A stretch of DNA of 29,673 bases, from positions 1-29,673 of the forward strand of contig DASZPL010000050.1 of the NCBI GenBank assembly GCA_035550315.1, in the 5' to 3' direction. Positions 1 to 7,070 of this stretch are shown piece after piece. A model generated the notes under the pieces. That model did no database searches. It saw nothing but the letters and a program-made list of their open reading frames with translations, and had not been told where the DNA came from. A program made the position numbers and the translations under genes. The DNA comes from DASZPL01 sp035550315. Lineage in GTDB: Bacteria; Actinomycetota; Actinomycetes; JAFAQI01. Every line of letters begins with the position of its first letter. Position 1 is the first letter of the stretch.

Positions 1-103
1 CGCAACACCTGGTCGCGCGTCTGTTGCAAACTAACCCCTGCCCGTCGGCCCACGGATGCCTCTCTCGACCCCGGCGGCGGCTCGACAACCCGCCGGTGAG
101 AAA

Positions 104-121
104 ATAACATCTGTTCGTTAT
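104..121. promoter_or_regulatory. Operator-like inverted repeat upstream of the first gene
   Basis: The arms ATAAC (104-108) and GTTAT (117-121) form an inverted repeat with an 8-base centre. A nested dyad, AACA-TC-TGTT, occupies 106-115, and a TATATT -10-like hexamer lies at 119-124. This is an AT-rich island in GC-rich DNA about 28 bases before the chosen start at 149. The form resembles TetR-family operators, but no regulator gene lies next to it in the window. Assignment as an operator is inference. Confidence 0.3.
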
Positions 122-148
122 ATTGCGGTGGCCTGCGAGGAGGCAGTG

Positions 149-1024
149 ATGGGCCAGACCCGGAATGCAGGGCGCACAGTAGCGGCCCGCCGGATCGCGC
201 TGGAGCCGACGTTCGCCGACGTGCCGCGCCACTTCGCGCAAGACGGCGACCTGATCAGCAGCCACCTGATCGCGGCACTGTCCTCGGTCTTCCCCGACGG
301 CGAGGACTTCTTCATCCGGTCGGTCCGGCACTACCGCGACCAGATCACCGACCCGGTCCTCAAGCAGCAGGTCGCCGGCTTCATCGGCCAGGAGGTGACG
401 CACGGCCGCGAGCACCGCGCCCTCAACGCGCGGCTCGACGAGCTCGGCTACCACACCAAGTTCGTCGAGCGGATGACGCGACGCGGGATCGCGTTCCGCG
501 AGCGTCACGTGGCACCGATCGTGAACCTCGCCTCGACCGCGGCGCTCGAGCACTTCACCGCGACGCTGGCGGAACTGGTGCTGCGCGACCAACAGACGCA
601 GGACTCGTTCGGCCACGACGCGGTGAAGAACCTCTTCCTCTGGCACGCGCTCGAAGAGGCCGAGCACAAGGCGGTGGCCTTCGACGTCTACCGGGCCGTC
701 GGCGGCAGCGAACGACTGCGCATCTTCAACATGAAGGTCGCGCGCTACGGGTTCCTGATCGGTACGACGCTGCAGGTGCTGATCTCGCTGCTGCTGGACC
801 GCGCGACGTACCGTCCTGGCGCGTTGCGAGCGAGCTGGCGGCGTGCCCGGCAGCAGCCGTTCTTCAGCCGCGAGATGTGGGAGATCTTGAAGCAGTACGA
901 GCGCCGCGGCTTCCACCCGACCGACCGGCCGACCGACGAGCTGGTCGACGAATGGCGCGAGCGGCTGTTCGGCGCCCAAGGCACGCTGGCCGCCGCCACC
1001 CGCACCACCGCCGCCGCTTCCTAA
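149..1024 (+). CDS. PF10118-family predicted metal-dependent hydrolase
   Basis: The 291-residue product matches the PF10118 family, alpha-helical proteins annotated as metal-dependent hydrolases whose substrate is unknown. Likely metal ligands are visible: E82-x2-H85-x3-H89 in a GQEVTHGREH stretch, and a later EEAEHK cluster at about residues 171-176, giving a two-helix E/H pattern like ferritin-type di-metal sites. The ATG at 149 is chosen because a perfect GAGGAGG lies at 137-143 with 5-base spacing. An in-frame ATG at 56 would add 31 unconserved-looking residues and has no Shine-Dalgarno sequence. The gene stands alone, followed 30 bases later by a VOC gene. Family assignment is fairly sure; the reaction is unknown. 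Confidence 0.8.
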   Translation: MGQTRNAGRTVAARRIALEPTFADVPRHFAQDGDLISSHLIAALSSVFPDGEDFFIRSVRHYRDQITDPVLKQQVAGFIGQEVTHGREHRALNARLDELGYHTKFVERMTRRGIAFRERHVAPIVNLASTAALEHFTATLAELVLRDQQTQDSFGHDAVKNLFLWHALEEAEHKAVAFDVYRAVGGSERLRIFNMKVARYGFLIGTTLQVLISLLLDRATYRPGALRASWRRARQQPFFSREMWEILKQYERRGFHPTDRPTDELVDEWRERLFGAQGTLAAATRTTAAAS

Positions 1025-1054
1025 CACGGCGGCCCGCGGGGACACTGTCGCCTT

Positions 1055-1450
1055 GTGCAGCCGCTGACTGGTCACCATCACGTTGCGCTCAGCGTCTCCG
1101 ACCTGAACGCGAGTGAGGAGTGGTACGCCCGCGTGCTTGGCTTCGTCGAGCTGTTGCGGGAAGCCGGCTCAACCCGCAAGGCCGTGGTCTTGCGGTTCGC
1201 GAACGGCGCGACGTCAGTTGGTCTGGTTCAGCACGAGGGGGAAGCGACCGACTTCGACCCGACGACGACTGGCTTGGACCACCTCGCATTCAGCGTTGCC
1301 ACTCGTGCCGACCTCGACGGGTGGGCCGACCACCTGACCGCGTGCGGGGTGCCGCACTCCGGGCCACTCGAGGTGCCGCCCGGCGCGATCCTCAACTTCA
1401 AAGACCCGGACGGGATCACGCTTGCCCTGTTCTGGGACAAGCCCCGCTAG
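1055..1450 (+). CDS. VOC superfamily protein (glyoxalase/dioxygenase fold)
   Basis: The 131-residue product has two beta-alpha-beta-beta-beta modules of the vicinal-oxygen-chelate fold: a GHHHVALSVSDL start to module one, GLDHLAFSV starting module two, and a terminal DPDG turn. The candidate metal ligands H9 and H76 are present. The Glu that usually sits four residues after DPDG-Gly is Ala124 here, so the metal site is incomplete in that position. The start is GTG at 1055; a weak purine-rich stretch lies at 1036-1042. The stop codon shares the CTAG at 1447-1450 with the convergent methyltransferase. Function cannot be told; a binding or resistance-type VOC protein is as likely as an enzyme. 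Confidence 0.8.
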   Translation: MQPLTGHHHVALSVSDLNASEEWYARVLGFVELLREAGSTRKAVVLRFANGATSVGLVQHEGEATDFDPTTTGLDHLAFSVATRADLDGWADHLTACGVPHSGPLEVPPGAILNFKDPDGITLALFWDKPR

Positions 1451-2208
1451 CCGAGCGTCCGAGTGAGGCGCAGCTTCGATTGCACGTGCTGGCCTTCCCA
1501 GTCATCCATGAGCCGCGCGCCGAAGCCATGCCGCTGCGCCGCAGCGATCAATGTCTCGGCACGGTAGTGAAATTCCTCGCGCAACCGGCCATATTCGGCG
1601 CCGGTCGTCCGATAGAAGGTGAAGTCGAAGAACGCGTCCGGCTTCATCAGCCGACCGACGTTGGCGAAGCACTCCTCAATGACCGGAAGCGGGCAGTGCG
1701 AGAAAACGCTGTGCGCGTGGATCACGTCGAATGATCGCTCCGGCAGGAACGCAAAGCGCATGTCGTCGACGATCGTGAGGTACGGCGATTTGCCGGTGAG
1801 CTCGCGGGCCACGATCGTGCGCTGCGCGGCGATGATCACCTCGGCCGAGATGTCGACGCCGTAATAGTTGCCGGCGTCGAGGTAGTCGATGAAGCGCCAA
1901 CCCGCCCGCAAGTTGCCGCAGCCGATCTCGAGCATCCGATGCTGCGGCTGCAGGCCGTGCGCCTTGAGGTAGTCGAATTGCAGCCGACCGATCCGGCGCC
2001 AGGCACGCCGTTCGCTGTTGCCGACCGCGGTCGCCTGACCGCGCCGAAGGTCATCGGCAACGACCGCGCGGTAGTACCCAATGTGATCGCCGCGATGCCG
2101 CAGCCGTAGGGCGGCATCGCGCCGGAGTCGCTGCGCGTAACGCCGGGCCCGCTCCGGATGACGCAACCCATTGATAACGCGTCCAAGGAGCCGCCGTCGT
2201 ACACGCAT
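1447..2208 (-). CDS. Class I SAM-dependent methyltransferase
   Basis: The 253-residue product has an Arg-rich N-terminal helix region (residues 1-40) followed by a Rossmann methyltransferase domain. Motif I is LEIGCGNLRAG at 93-103, an acidic residue ends strand 2 in YYGVDIS at about 116-121, and a DD pair (IVDDM) then FDVIHAHSVFSH provide motifs II-IV. The 'VFSHCP' segment is common in small-molecule methyltransferases found in sugar or natural-product contexts, but the substrate is not inferable. ATG at 2208 is the start; there is little Shine-Dalgarno signal, and a TAAAGT -10-like hexamer (2215-2220, minus strand) just upstream could give a leaderless or near-leaderless transcript. Confidence 0.8.
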   Translation of the reverse strand: MRVRRRLLGRVINGLRHPERARRYAQRLRRDAALRLRHRGDHIGYYRAVVADDLRRGQATAVGNSERRAWRRIGRLQFDYLKAHGLQPQHRMLEIGCGNLRAGWRFIDYLDAGNYYGVDISAEVIIAAQRTIVARELTGKSPYLTIVDDMRFAFLPERSFDVIHAHSVFSHCPLPVIEECFANVGRLMKPDAFFDFTFYRTTGAEYGRLREEFHYRAETLIAAAQRHGFGARLMDDWEGQHVQSKLRLTRTLG

Positions 2209-2251
2209 CAGCGGACTTTACGTCGTCCCGGCCCGACCGATCCGACGCACA

Positions 2252-2265
2252 ACTGGTACGCCAGT
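2252..2265. promoter_or_regulatory. Inverted repeat in divergent intergenic region
   Basis: ACTGG-tacg-CCAGT is a 14-base dyad between the divergent methyltransferase (start 2208) and PPOX gene (start 2350). It could be an operator serving either gene or chance in GC-rich DNA. The 141-base gap shows no other feature I can support. Confidence 0.25.
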
Positions 2266-2349
2266 GACGGCTGAGCGTCCGAAAGCCGCGAGTGGCGGCG
2301 CATGCGTTTCGGTTGTGCGCCAATCCGGGCGGCGTGACAGCCTTAACAG

Positions 2350-2796
2350 ATGAGCGAGTTGTCGACGTTTGCGGAGTTGATCCCGCTCGACCACGGGCTT
2401 TGCGTGGTCAGCACGCTACGTCGCGATGGCAGCGTGCAGTCGTCGGTGGTCAACGCCGGCGTGCTCGACCACCCGACCACGGGCGACCAGGTGGTCGGGC
2501 TGGTCACCGCGGGCATCGCCCGGCGGCTGCGCAACCTGCGGGCGGATCCGCGGATCACGATCACCGCGCGGGCCGGCTGGCGCTGGGCGACGGCCGAGGG
2601 GCGCGCCGAGCTGATCGGCCCGGACGACCCGTACGCCGGCATCGACGCCGAGCGGCTCCGGCTGCTGCTGCGCGAAATCTTCCAAGCCGCCGGCGGCACG
2701 CACGACGACTGGGAGACCTACGACCGCGTCATGGCCGAGGAGCGGCGTACCGCGGTGTTGATCACATCGACGCGCGTCTACAGCAACCCGAGCTGA
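2350..2796 (+). CDS. PPOX-class F420/FMN-dependent oxidoreductase
   Basis: The 148-residue product has the split-barrel flavin-binding fold of the pyridoxamine-phosphate-oxidase superfamily, in the short actinobacterial group usually annotated as F420-dependent PPOX oxidoreductases (TIGR03618-like). Typical parts are the LDHGLCVVSTLRRDGS opening strand pair, an RRLRNLRADPR cofactor-phosphate segment at about 58-68, and the AEGRAELIG strand. Members reduce or bind F420, FMN, biliverdin or haem; which applies is not visible. No clear Shine-Dalgarno sequence precedes the ATG. The stop overlaps the next gene's start by one base (TGATG at 2794-2798), so translation is coupled to the YjbR gene. Confidence 0.8.
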   Translation: MSELSTFAELIPLDHGLCVVSTLRRDGSVQSSVVNAGVLDHPTTGDQVVGLVTAGIARRLRNLRADPRITITARAGWRWATAEGRAELIGPDDPYAGIDAERLRLLLREIFQAAGGTHDDWETYDRVMAEERRTAVLITSTRVYSNPS

Positions 2797-3155
2797 TGAC
2801 CCGCGACGACATCCTCGATCTCTGCACCAAGCAACCGGGTGCGGTCGAGGACTACCCGTTCGGCGAGGGCGTGGCGGTGTTCAAGGTCGGCGGCCGGATG
2901 TTCGCGCTGGTCCCGCTGGACGGCGACGAGAGTGTCAACCTGAAGTGCGACCCCGAGCTCGCGCTCGAGCTGCGCGCCCGGCATCCGGCGGTGCGCCCCG
3001 GCTACCACCAGAACAAGCGGCACTGGAACACCGTCGACCTCGATGGCTCGATCGACGACGCCGAGCTGCATGGAATGGTCGAGCACTCCTACGAACTGGT
3101 CGTCCGCGGCCTGCCGCGCGCGGTCCGCGACGAGCTCGCCACCGCCACGTCGTAG
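2796..3155 (+). CDS. MmcQ/YjbR family protein
   Basis: The 119-residue product matches the MmcQ/YjbR family (CyaY-like alpha/beta fold). It contains the family's GAVEDYPFG N-terminal segment, the VFKVGGRMFALV hairpin, the NLKCDPE strand and the HQNKRHWNTVDL segment. Some members are annotated as DNA-binding, but the biochemical role is poorly defined. The start is the ATG overlapping the previous stop by one base. The last 67 bases lie opposite the 3' end of the convergent maleate-isomerase-like gene, an unusually long antisense overlap. Confidence 0.8.
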   Translation: MTRDDILDLCTKQPGAVEDYPFGEGVAVFKVGGRMFALVPLDGDESVNLKCDPELALELRARHPAVRPGYHQNKRHWNTVDLDGSIDDAELHGMVEHSYELVVRGLPRAVRDELATATS

Positions 3156-3913
3156 GCCGACGAGCCGGCCGCGACCTCGGCCCGCGACGGCTGCGCCCCG
3201 GGCAATGTCGCGTCGATCCCGAAGTGCGCGAGCAGCTCACGGGCGGTCGAGCTCGCCGCCGAGATCACCGGCAGCCCGACCGCGTCGGCCGCCGGCTGCA
3301 GCGCCTCCAGCGACGGCATCTGCACGCACGCCGAGAGGATCACGGCGTCGGCGCCGTCGGTGCGCACCCGGCCGAGGTGGTCCACCAGCCGCGACGGGTC
3401 GAGCGCGCCGACCGCGAGGTTGTCGTCGACTTCGAGGCTGAGCGAGTCGATCACGTCGAACCCGTACGCCTCGAGGTACGCCGCGACCTTCGCGGTCAGC
3501 GGTTTCATGTACGGCGCGATCATCGCCACTCGGTGCGCGTCGAGCTCCTGCAACGTCCGGACCAGCGCGCCCGCGCTGCTGACCACCGGCGCGTCGCAGC
3601 CCGCCGCCCGCAACCGGTCGGTCAGCCGCGCCTCGTGCGCGTCGTGGGCGCCGGCGCCTTCGGCCATGACGGCGACCAGGCAGGCATACGCGACGACCTC
3701 GACCCGGGCGTCGGCCAGCTCCGCGGCACACCGATCGCTCTCGCCCACCATCCGGCGCAGCGACTCGGCGTCCACCCGGTGCAGCACCGCCCGGCTGGAG
3801 TGAAAGGTGAACCGGCGGTCCGCGCCGTACTCCCCCAATAGCGCGGGTAACTCGGTCTCCATCGTGACGTTCGAGCTCGGGACGATGAGGCCTACCCGAT
3901 GCCGATCGGCCAT
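3089..3913 (-). CDS. maiA: Maleate cis-trans isomerase-like Asp/Glu racemase-family enzyme
   Basis: The 274-residue product belongs to the Asp/Glu racemase / arylmalonate decarboxylase superfamily and closely resembles actinobacterial maleate isomerase: the opening VGLIVPSSNVTMETE, the FTFHSSR segment (35-41), YACLVAVM with Cys78, SSAGALV (112-118), APYMKPL (133-139) and SACVQMPS with Cys196. The Cys pair (78 and 196) matches the two catalytic cysteines of the family. Such enzymes convert maleate to fumarate, the last step of nicotinate/pyridine-type ring degradation. A related C4-C5 isomerase or decarboxylase is the main alternative. A GGGAGT Shine-Dalgarno precedes the ATG at 3913. The C-terminal tail after about residue 245 looks unconserved and overlaps yjbR. 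It is divergent from GntR-1 across a TGTATACA site. Confidence 0.75.
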   Translation of the reverse strand: MADRHRVGLIVPSSNVTMETELPALLGEYGADRRFTFHSSRAVLHRVDAESLRRMVGESDRCAAELADARVEVVAYACLVAVMAEGAGAHDAHEARLTDRLRAAGCDAPVVSSAGALVRTLQELDAHRVAMIAPYMKPLTAKVAAYLEAYGFDVIDSLSLEVDDNLAVGALDPSRLVDHLGRVRTDGADAVILSACVQMPSLEALQPAADAVGLPVISAASSTARELLAHFGIDATLPGAQPSRAEVAAGSSAYDVAVASSSRTARGRPRTTSS

Positions 3914-3979
3914 GGTTCACTCCCGTTGGATCGTGGGCGGCGCCAACGGCAGATGGACCGCCTTGGCCGATGTGGTTAC

Positions 3980-3987
3980 TGTATACA
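3980..3987. promoter_or_regulatory. Putative GntR/FCD operator TGTATACA
   Basis: A perfect 8-base palindrome TGTATACA sits in the 100-base divergent gap between the maleate-isomerase-like gene (start 3913) and GntR-1 (start 4014). The longer word ACTGTATAC (3978-3986) recurs exactly at 28281-28289, and TGTTTACA recurs at 24625-24632 upstream of GntR-2. FCD-type GntR regulators commonly bind such TGTNNACA-like dyads. It overlaps possible -10 hexamers on both strands (TATACA on the plus strand, TACAGT on the minus strand), which suggests repression. Confidence 0.55.
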
Positions 3988-4013
3988 ACAGCCTGCCAGG
4001 AAGCGAGACGCGC

Positions 4014-4745
4014 GTGGAACCACTCACCGAAGCGCCGCTCGGTAGTCGCCACCGGCTCCTCGACGACATCGTCCGCGAGGAGATCCTGAAGCGGATCCTG
4101 ACCGGCGACCTCGCCCCTGGCGAGCGGTTGGTCGAGACCTCACTGGCGGACGCGCTCGGTGTCTCCCGCGGCCCGGTCCGCGCCGCGATCCGCCAGCTGG
4201 AGCTGGAAGGCTTCGTCGTCATCTCCCCGCGCCGCGGCGCCTCCGTGGCCGCCGTCTCGGCGGCCGAGGCGCTGGAGTGCTACGAGGTCCGCGCCGTGCT
4301 CGAAGGGCTGTCGGCCAGCCTGGCCGCACTGCGCCGCAGCGACGCGGATATCGAGCGGCTGCGGGAGATCCTCGCCGACGGTGACCAGATGCTCGCGCAG
4401 GACCGGTGGGACCAGTTGAGCCAGCTGAACAACCGGTTCCACGTCGCGCTCGCGGAGGCCGGCGGCAACAACCAGCTGGTCCAGCTGATGCAGCAGTACG
4501 CGAAACGGATCGCATGGATCTTCTCCCGGTCCGCCGAGCAGCGTGGCGCCGAAGCCTGGCGCGAGCACGCCGGCATCGTCGAGGCCGTCGTGCAACGCGA
4601 CGCGACGCTGGCCTCCAACCGGGCGCAGGGCCACATCTCGGCCTCCCGCGAGCGGTTCGTGCTGACGACCCCGGTCGCCCCCGATCCGACGATTCCCAAA
4701 CCGCTGCCGGCAGCCGCCGAGGTGGAAACCCTGAGCGCATCGTGA
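4014..4745 (+). CDS. GntR family regulator, FCD subfamily (GntR-1)
   Basis: The 243-residue product has an N-terminal winged helix-turn-helix (about 16-80; ADALGVSRGPVRAAIRQLELEGFV is the recognition region) and a C-terminal helical FCD ligand domain (about 87-215) with the FH, EH and GH histidine positions typical of metal-assisted carboxylate sensing; the usual Asp before FH is Asn. The GTG at 4014 is chosen because the frame upstream is unconserved and would run through the operator. The protein is a close paralogue of GntR-2 (24704-25429), with a nearly identical DNA-recognition helix. It is 7 bases upstream of the ferredoxin reductase, so the two are co-transcribed. It is likely autoregulated through the TGTATACA site and probably senses a small carboxylate from the pathway. 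Confidence 0.85.
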   Translation: MEPLTEAPLGSRHRLLDDIVREEILKRILTGDLAPGERLVETSLADALGVSRGPVRAAIRQLELEGFVVISPRRGASVAAVSAAEALECYEVRAVLEGLSASLAALRRSDADIERLREILADGDQMLAQDRWDQLSQLNNRFHVALAEAGGNNQLVQLMQQYAKRIAWIFSRSAEQRGAEAWREHAGIVEAVVQRDATLASNRAQGHISASRERFVLTTPVAPDPTIPKPLPAAAEVETLSAS

Positions 4746-4752
4746 GGGTCCC

Positions 4753-5958
4753 GTGTCCCCGACCGCGGTAGTCGTCGGCACGTCGATCGGCGGCATCCGC
4801 ACCGCCCAGGCGTTGCGGCGCAACGACTATCCCGGCGACATCGTGCTGCTCGGCGAGGAGACCGAGCTGCCCTACGACAAGCCGCCGCTGTCCAAGGAAC
4901 TGCTGGCCGGTACGTCGACCACCGAGCGGGTCCGACTGCTTGCGGAAGACGCCGCCGACCAGCACTTCCGGGTGCTGCTCGGCCGGCGCGCCGAAGCACT
5001 CGACATCGCCAACCACGCCGTCGTCACCGACGAGGGCCCGGTGCGCTACGACCACCTCGTGATCGCGACCGGCGCACGAGCGCGCCCGTCACCGTGGGGC
5101 GACGGGCCGGGCATCCACCTGCTGCGCACGATGAGCGACGCGCAGCAGCTGCGGCAGACCCTCGCCGACGTCGGCTCGCTGCTGGTCGTCGGCGGTGGCT
5201 TCATCGGCGCCGAGGTCGCGTCGACCGCGCAGCACTACGGCGTCGAGGTCACGCTCGTCGACCCGCTCGAGCGACCGCTCGGCCGGGCTGTCGGCCCGAC
5301 CATGGGCCAGTTGCTCTGCGACCTGCACCATCGGCACGGCGTCGCGACGCACTTCGGCGCCGGCGTCGAGTCCGTCACCCCGGCGGCGCACGGCCTGCAG
5401 GTCGTCGCCACCGACGACACCAGCTTCACCCCCGACGCGGTACTGGTAGCGATCGGCGCCGTACCGAACGACGACTGGTTGCAGTCATCCGGGCTGCTGG
5501 TCGACAACGGCGTGATCTGCGACGAGCACTGTCGCGCGGCCGGCGCCTCCGACATCTATGCGGTCGGTGACGTCGCCCGGTGGTTCCACCCGCGGCACGA
5601 GGCGCACACCCGGGTCGAGCACTGGACCAACGCGGTCGAGCAGGCGCTGTGCGTCGCGCACAACATCTGCCATCCCGACGAACTACGTACCTACGCGCCG
5701 GTCGAGTACGTGTGGAGCGACCAGTACGACTGGAAGCTGCAGTTCGCCGGCCGCACCGACCAGGGCGGTCACGAGGTTCAGATCGGCGACGTCGACACCG
5801 ACGGCCGGCTGGCTACGTTGTACGGCGACGCGGACGGCGAGCTGATCGGAGCCGCCACGATCAACTGGCCCAAGGCGATGGCGACCTGCCGTCGCCGACT
5901 GCTCGACCGGGTCAGCGTCGACGAGATGCGCGAGGCGCTCGGACCGGCCGGTCGGTGA
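4753..5958 (+). CDS. FAD-dependent NAD(P)H:ferredoxin/rubredoxin reductase
   Basis: The 401-residue product has the two-dinucleotide-fold layout of ferredoxin reductases serving oxygenases: FAD site VGTSIGG (8-14), YDKPPLSK (41-48), ATGARARP (105-112), NADH site VVGGGFIGAE (145-154), the second FAD segment IYAVGDVARW (268-277) and a C-terminal reductase domain with EHWTNAVEQA and WSDQYDWKLQFAG. It passes electrons from NAD(P)H to a small iron-sulfur protein. The GTG at 4753 has GAGGG just upstream. No ferredoxin or oxygenase lies beside it, but three ferredoxins lie 21-23 kb away with matching GntR sites, so it probably serves them. Length is normal for the family. Confidence 0.9.
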   Translation: MSPTAVVVGTSIGGIRTAQALRRNDYPGDIVLLGEETELPYDKPPLSKELLAGTSTTERVRLLAEDAADQHFRVLLGRRAEALDIANHAVVTDEGPVRYDHLVIATGARARPSPWGDGPGIHLLRTMSDAQQLRQTLADVGSLLVVGGGFIGAEVASTAQHYGVEVTLVDPLERPLGRAVGPTMGQLLCDLHHRHGVATHFGAGVESVTPAAHGLQVVATDDTSFTPDAVLVAIGAVPNDDWLQSSGLLVDNGVICDEHCRAAGASDIYAVGDVARWFHPRHEAHTRVEHWTNAVEQALCVAHNICHPDELRTYAPVEYVWSDQYDWKLQFAGRTDQGGHEVQIGDVDTDGRLATLYGDADGELIGAATINWPKAMATCRRRLLDRVSVDEMREALGPAGR

Positions 5959-6013
5959 CGCCCCACCCCCGCAGCCAGCGCCCGCCCGCCCAGCAACCCG
6001 AAGGATCCGAGCC

Positions 6014-6610
6014 GTGCTCGACGCCGCAGTAGTCGCGACGGTCTTCGGACTCATCTTCCTCGGTGAGCTGCCGGACAAGACCGCGGTCGCGAGCCTGGTG
6101 CTCGGCACCCGCTTCCCGACCCGGTGGGTGTTCACCGGCGTGGCCACCGGGTTCCTGGTGCACGTCGTCATCGCGGTGACCGCCGGCTCGCTGCTCACCC
6201 TGCTGCCCCGCCGGCTGGTGGAAGCCGTCGTCTCGGTGCTGTTCCTGCTGGGCGCGGTGCTGATCTGGCGCGAAGGCACGGAGGAGGTCGAAGTCGAGGA
6301 AGAAGTCGTCGACGCGGTGCCGCCGACCGCCGGGTTCTGGCGGGTCGCGAGCCTCGGCTTCGGCGTCATCTTCGTCGCCGAGTGGGGCGACCTCACGCAG
6401 ATCCTGACCGCGAACCTGGCGGCTAAGTACGACGACCCGCTGTCCGTCGGGCTCGGCGCGGTGCTCGGGCTGTGGGCGGTCGGCCTGCTCGCGGTGCTCG
6501 GCGGCAAGGCGATCATCCGCGTGCTGCCGGTGCGGACGATCACGCGCGTCGCCGCCGTCATCATGGTCGGGCTGGCGATCTACAGCATCGCCAAGGCGAT
6601 CAGCGGCTAA
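6014..6610 (+). CDS. TMEM165/GDT1 (UPF0016) family cation transporter
   Basis: The 198-residue membrane protein has the duplicated signature of the GDT1 family: E18-LPDK-T23 in the first half and E123-WGDL-T128 in the second, each in a predicted membrane helix, with about six helices and an acidic loop between the halves (residues 87-100, rich in Glu). Family members are Ca2+/Mn2+:H+ exchangers; bacterial members of the family include manganese exporters. The GTG at 6014 is preceded by GAAGGA (6000-6005). It follows the reductase by 55 bases and may be its own transcription unit. Its last 11 bases overlap the convergent RidA gene. Role in this cluster, perhaps Mn/Fe balance, is speculative. 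Confidence 0.9.
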   Translation: MLDAAVVATVFGLIFLGELPDKTAVASLVLGTRFPTRWVFTGVATGFLVHVVIAVTAGSLLTLLPRRLVEAVVSVLFLLGAVLIWREGTEEVEVEEEVVDAVPPTAGFWRVASLGFGVIFVAEWGDLTQILTANLAAKYDDPLSVGLGAVLGLWAVGLLAVLGGKAIIRVLPVRTITRVAAVIMVGLAIYSIAKAISG

Positions 6611-7070
6611 GCGGTCGGTCGCGCAACGCGATGACCGCCTCCACCTCGACCGGCATGTTCAGCGGCAGCTCCGACGTCCCGATCGCGGAGCGCGCGCACC
6701 GGCCGGCGTCGCCGAACACCTCGACGATCAAGTCCGAGAACCCGTTGAGGACCTCTGGTTGTCGGTCGAAGTCGGTGGCCGACCGGACGAAGCCGAGCAG
6801 CTTGATCCATCGGTCGATCCGGTCCAGGTCGCCGAGCTCCTGCACCAGCCGGCTCAGGCAATACAGTCCGGCCAGCCGGGCCGCGGCGTACCCGTCGTCG
6901 ATGCTCATGTCGTCACCGACCCGGCCGACGACGCCGATCGGTCCGACGCCGGACACGAACGCCAAGTCGCGGTGCGCGGTGATGATCGCGCGATTCGCCT
7001 GCATCGGCAGCGGCGGCACCTCCGGCAGCTCGATGCCCAGCTCGGCCAGCCGGTCCGCGATCCGCCCCAT
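6600..7070 (-). CDS. RidA (YjgF/YER057c/UK114) family protein
   Basis: The 156-residue product is a RidA-family protein, of the slightly long type with an N-terminal RIADRLAELGIELPE lead. The hallmark C-terminal motif RSAIGTSELPLNMPVEVEA is present (127-145), with Arg127, the residue that holds the carboxylate of the imine/enamine substrate in deaminating RidA proteins, and Glu residues at 142-144. Such proteins hydrolyse reactive enamines/imines to ketones and ammonia. Within the operon this suggests a nitrogen-containing intermediate. It directly abuts the preceding gene (TAG then ATG) and is the last gene of the run; its 3' end overlaps the GDT1 gene by 11 bases. Confidence 0.85.
   Translation of the reverse strand: MGRIADRLAELGIELPEVPPLPMQANRAIITAHRDLAFVSGVGPIGVVGRVGDDMSIDDGYAAARLAGLYCLSRLVQELGDLDRIDRWIKLLGFVRSATDFDRQPEVLNGFSDLIVEVFGDAGRCARSAIGTSELPLNMPVEVEAVIALRDRPLSR

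Noticed and set aside
2292..2795. A long open frame leading into the YjbR gene, as if it were a 287-residue fusion
   Set aside because: The upstream part is an out-of-frame shadow of the PPOX gene; the YjbR start overlaps the PPOX stop as TGATG.
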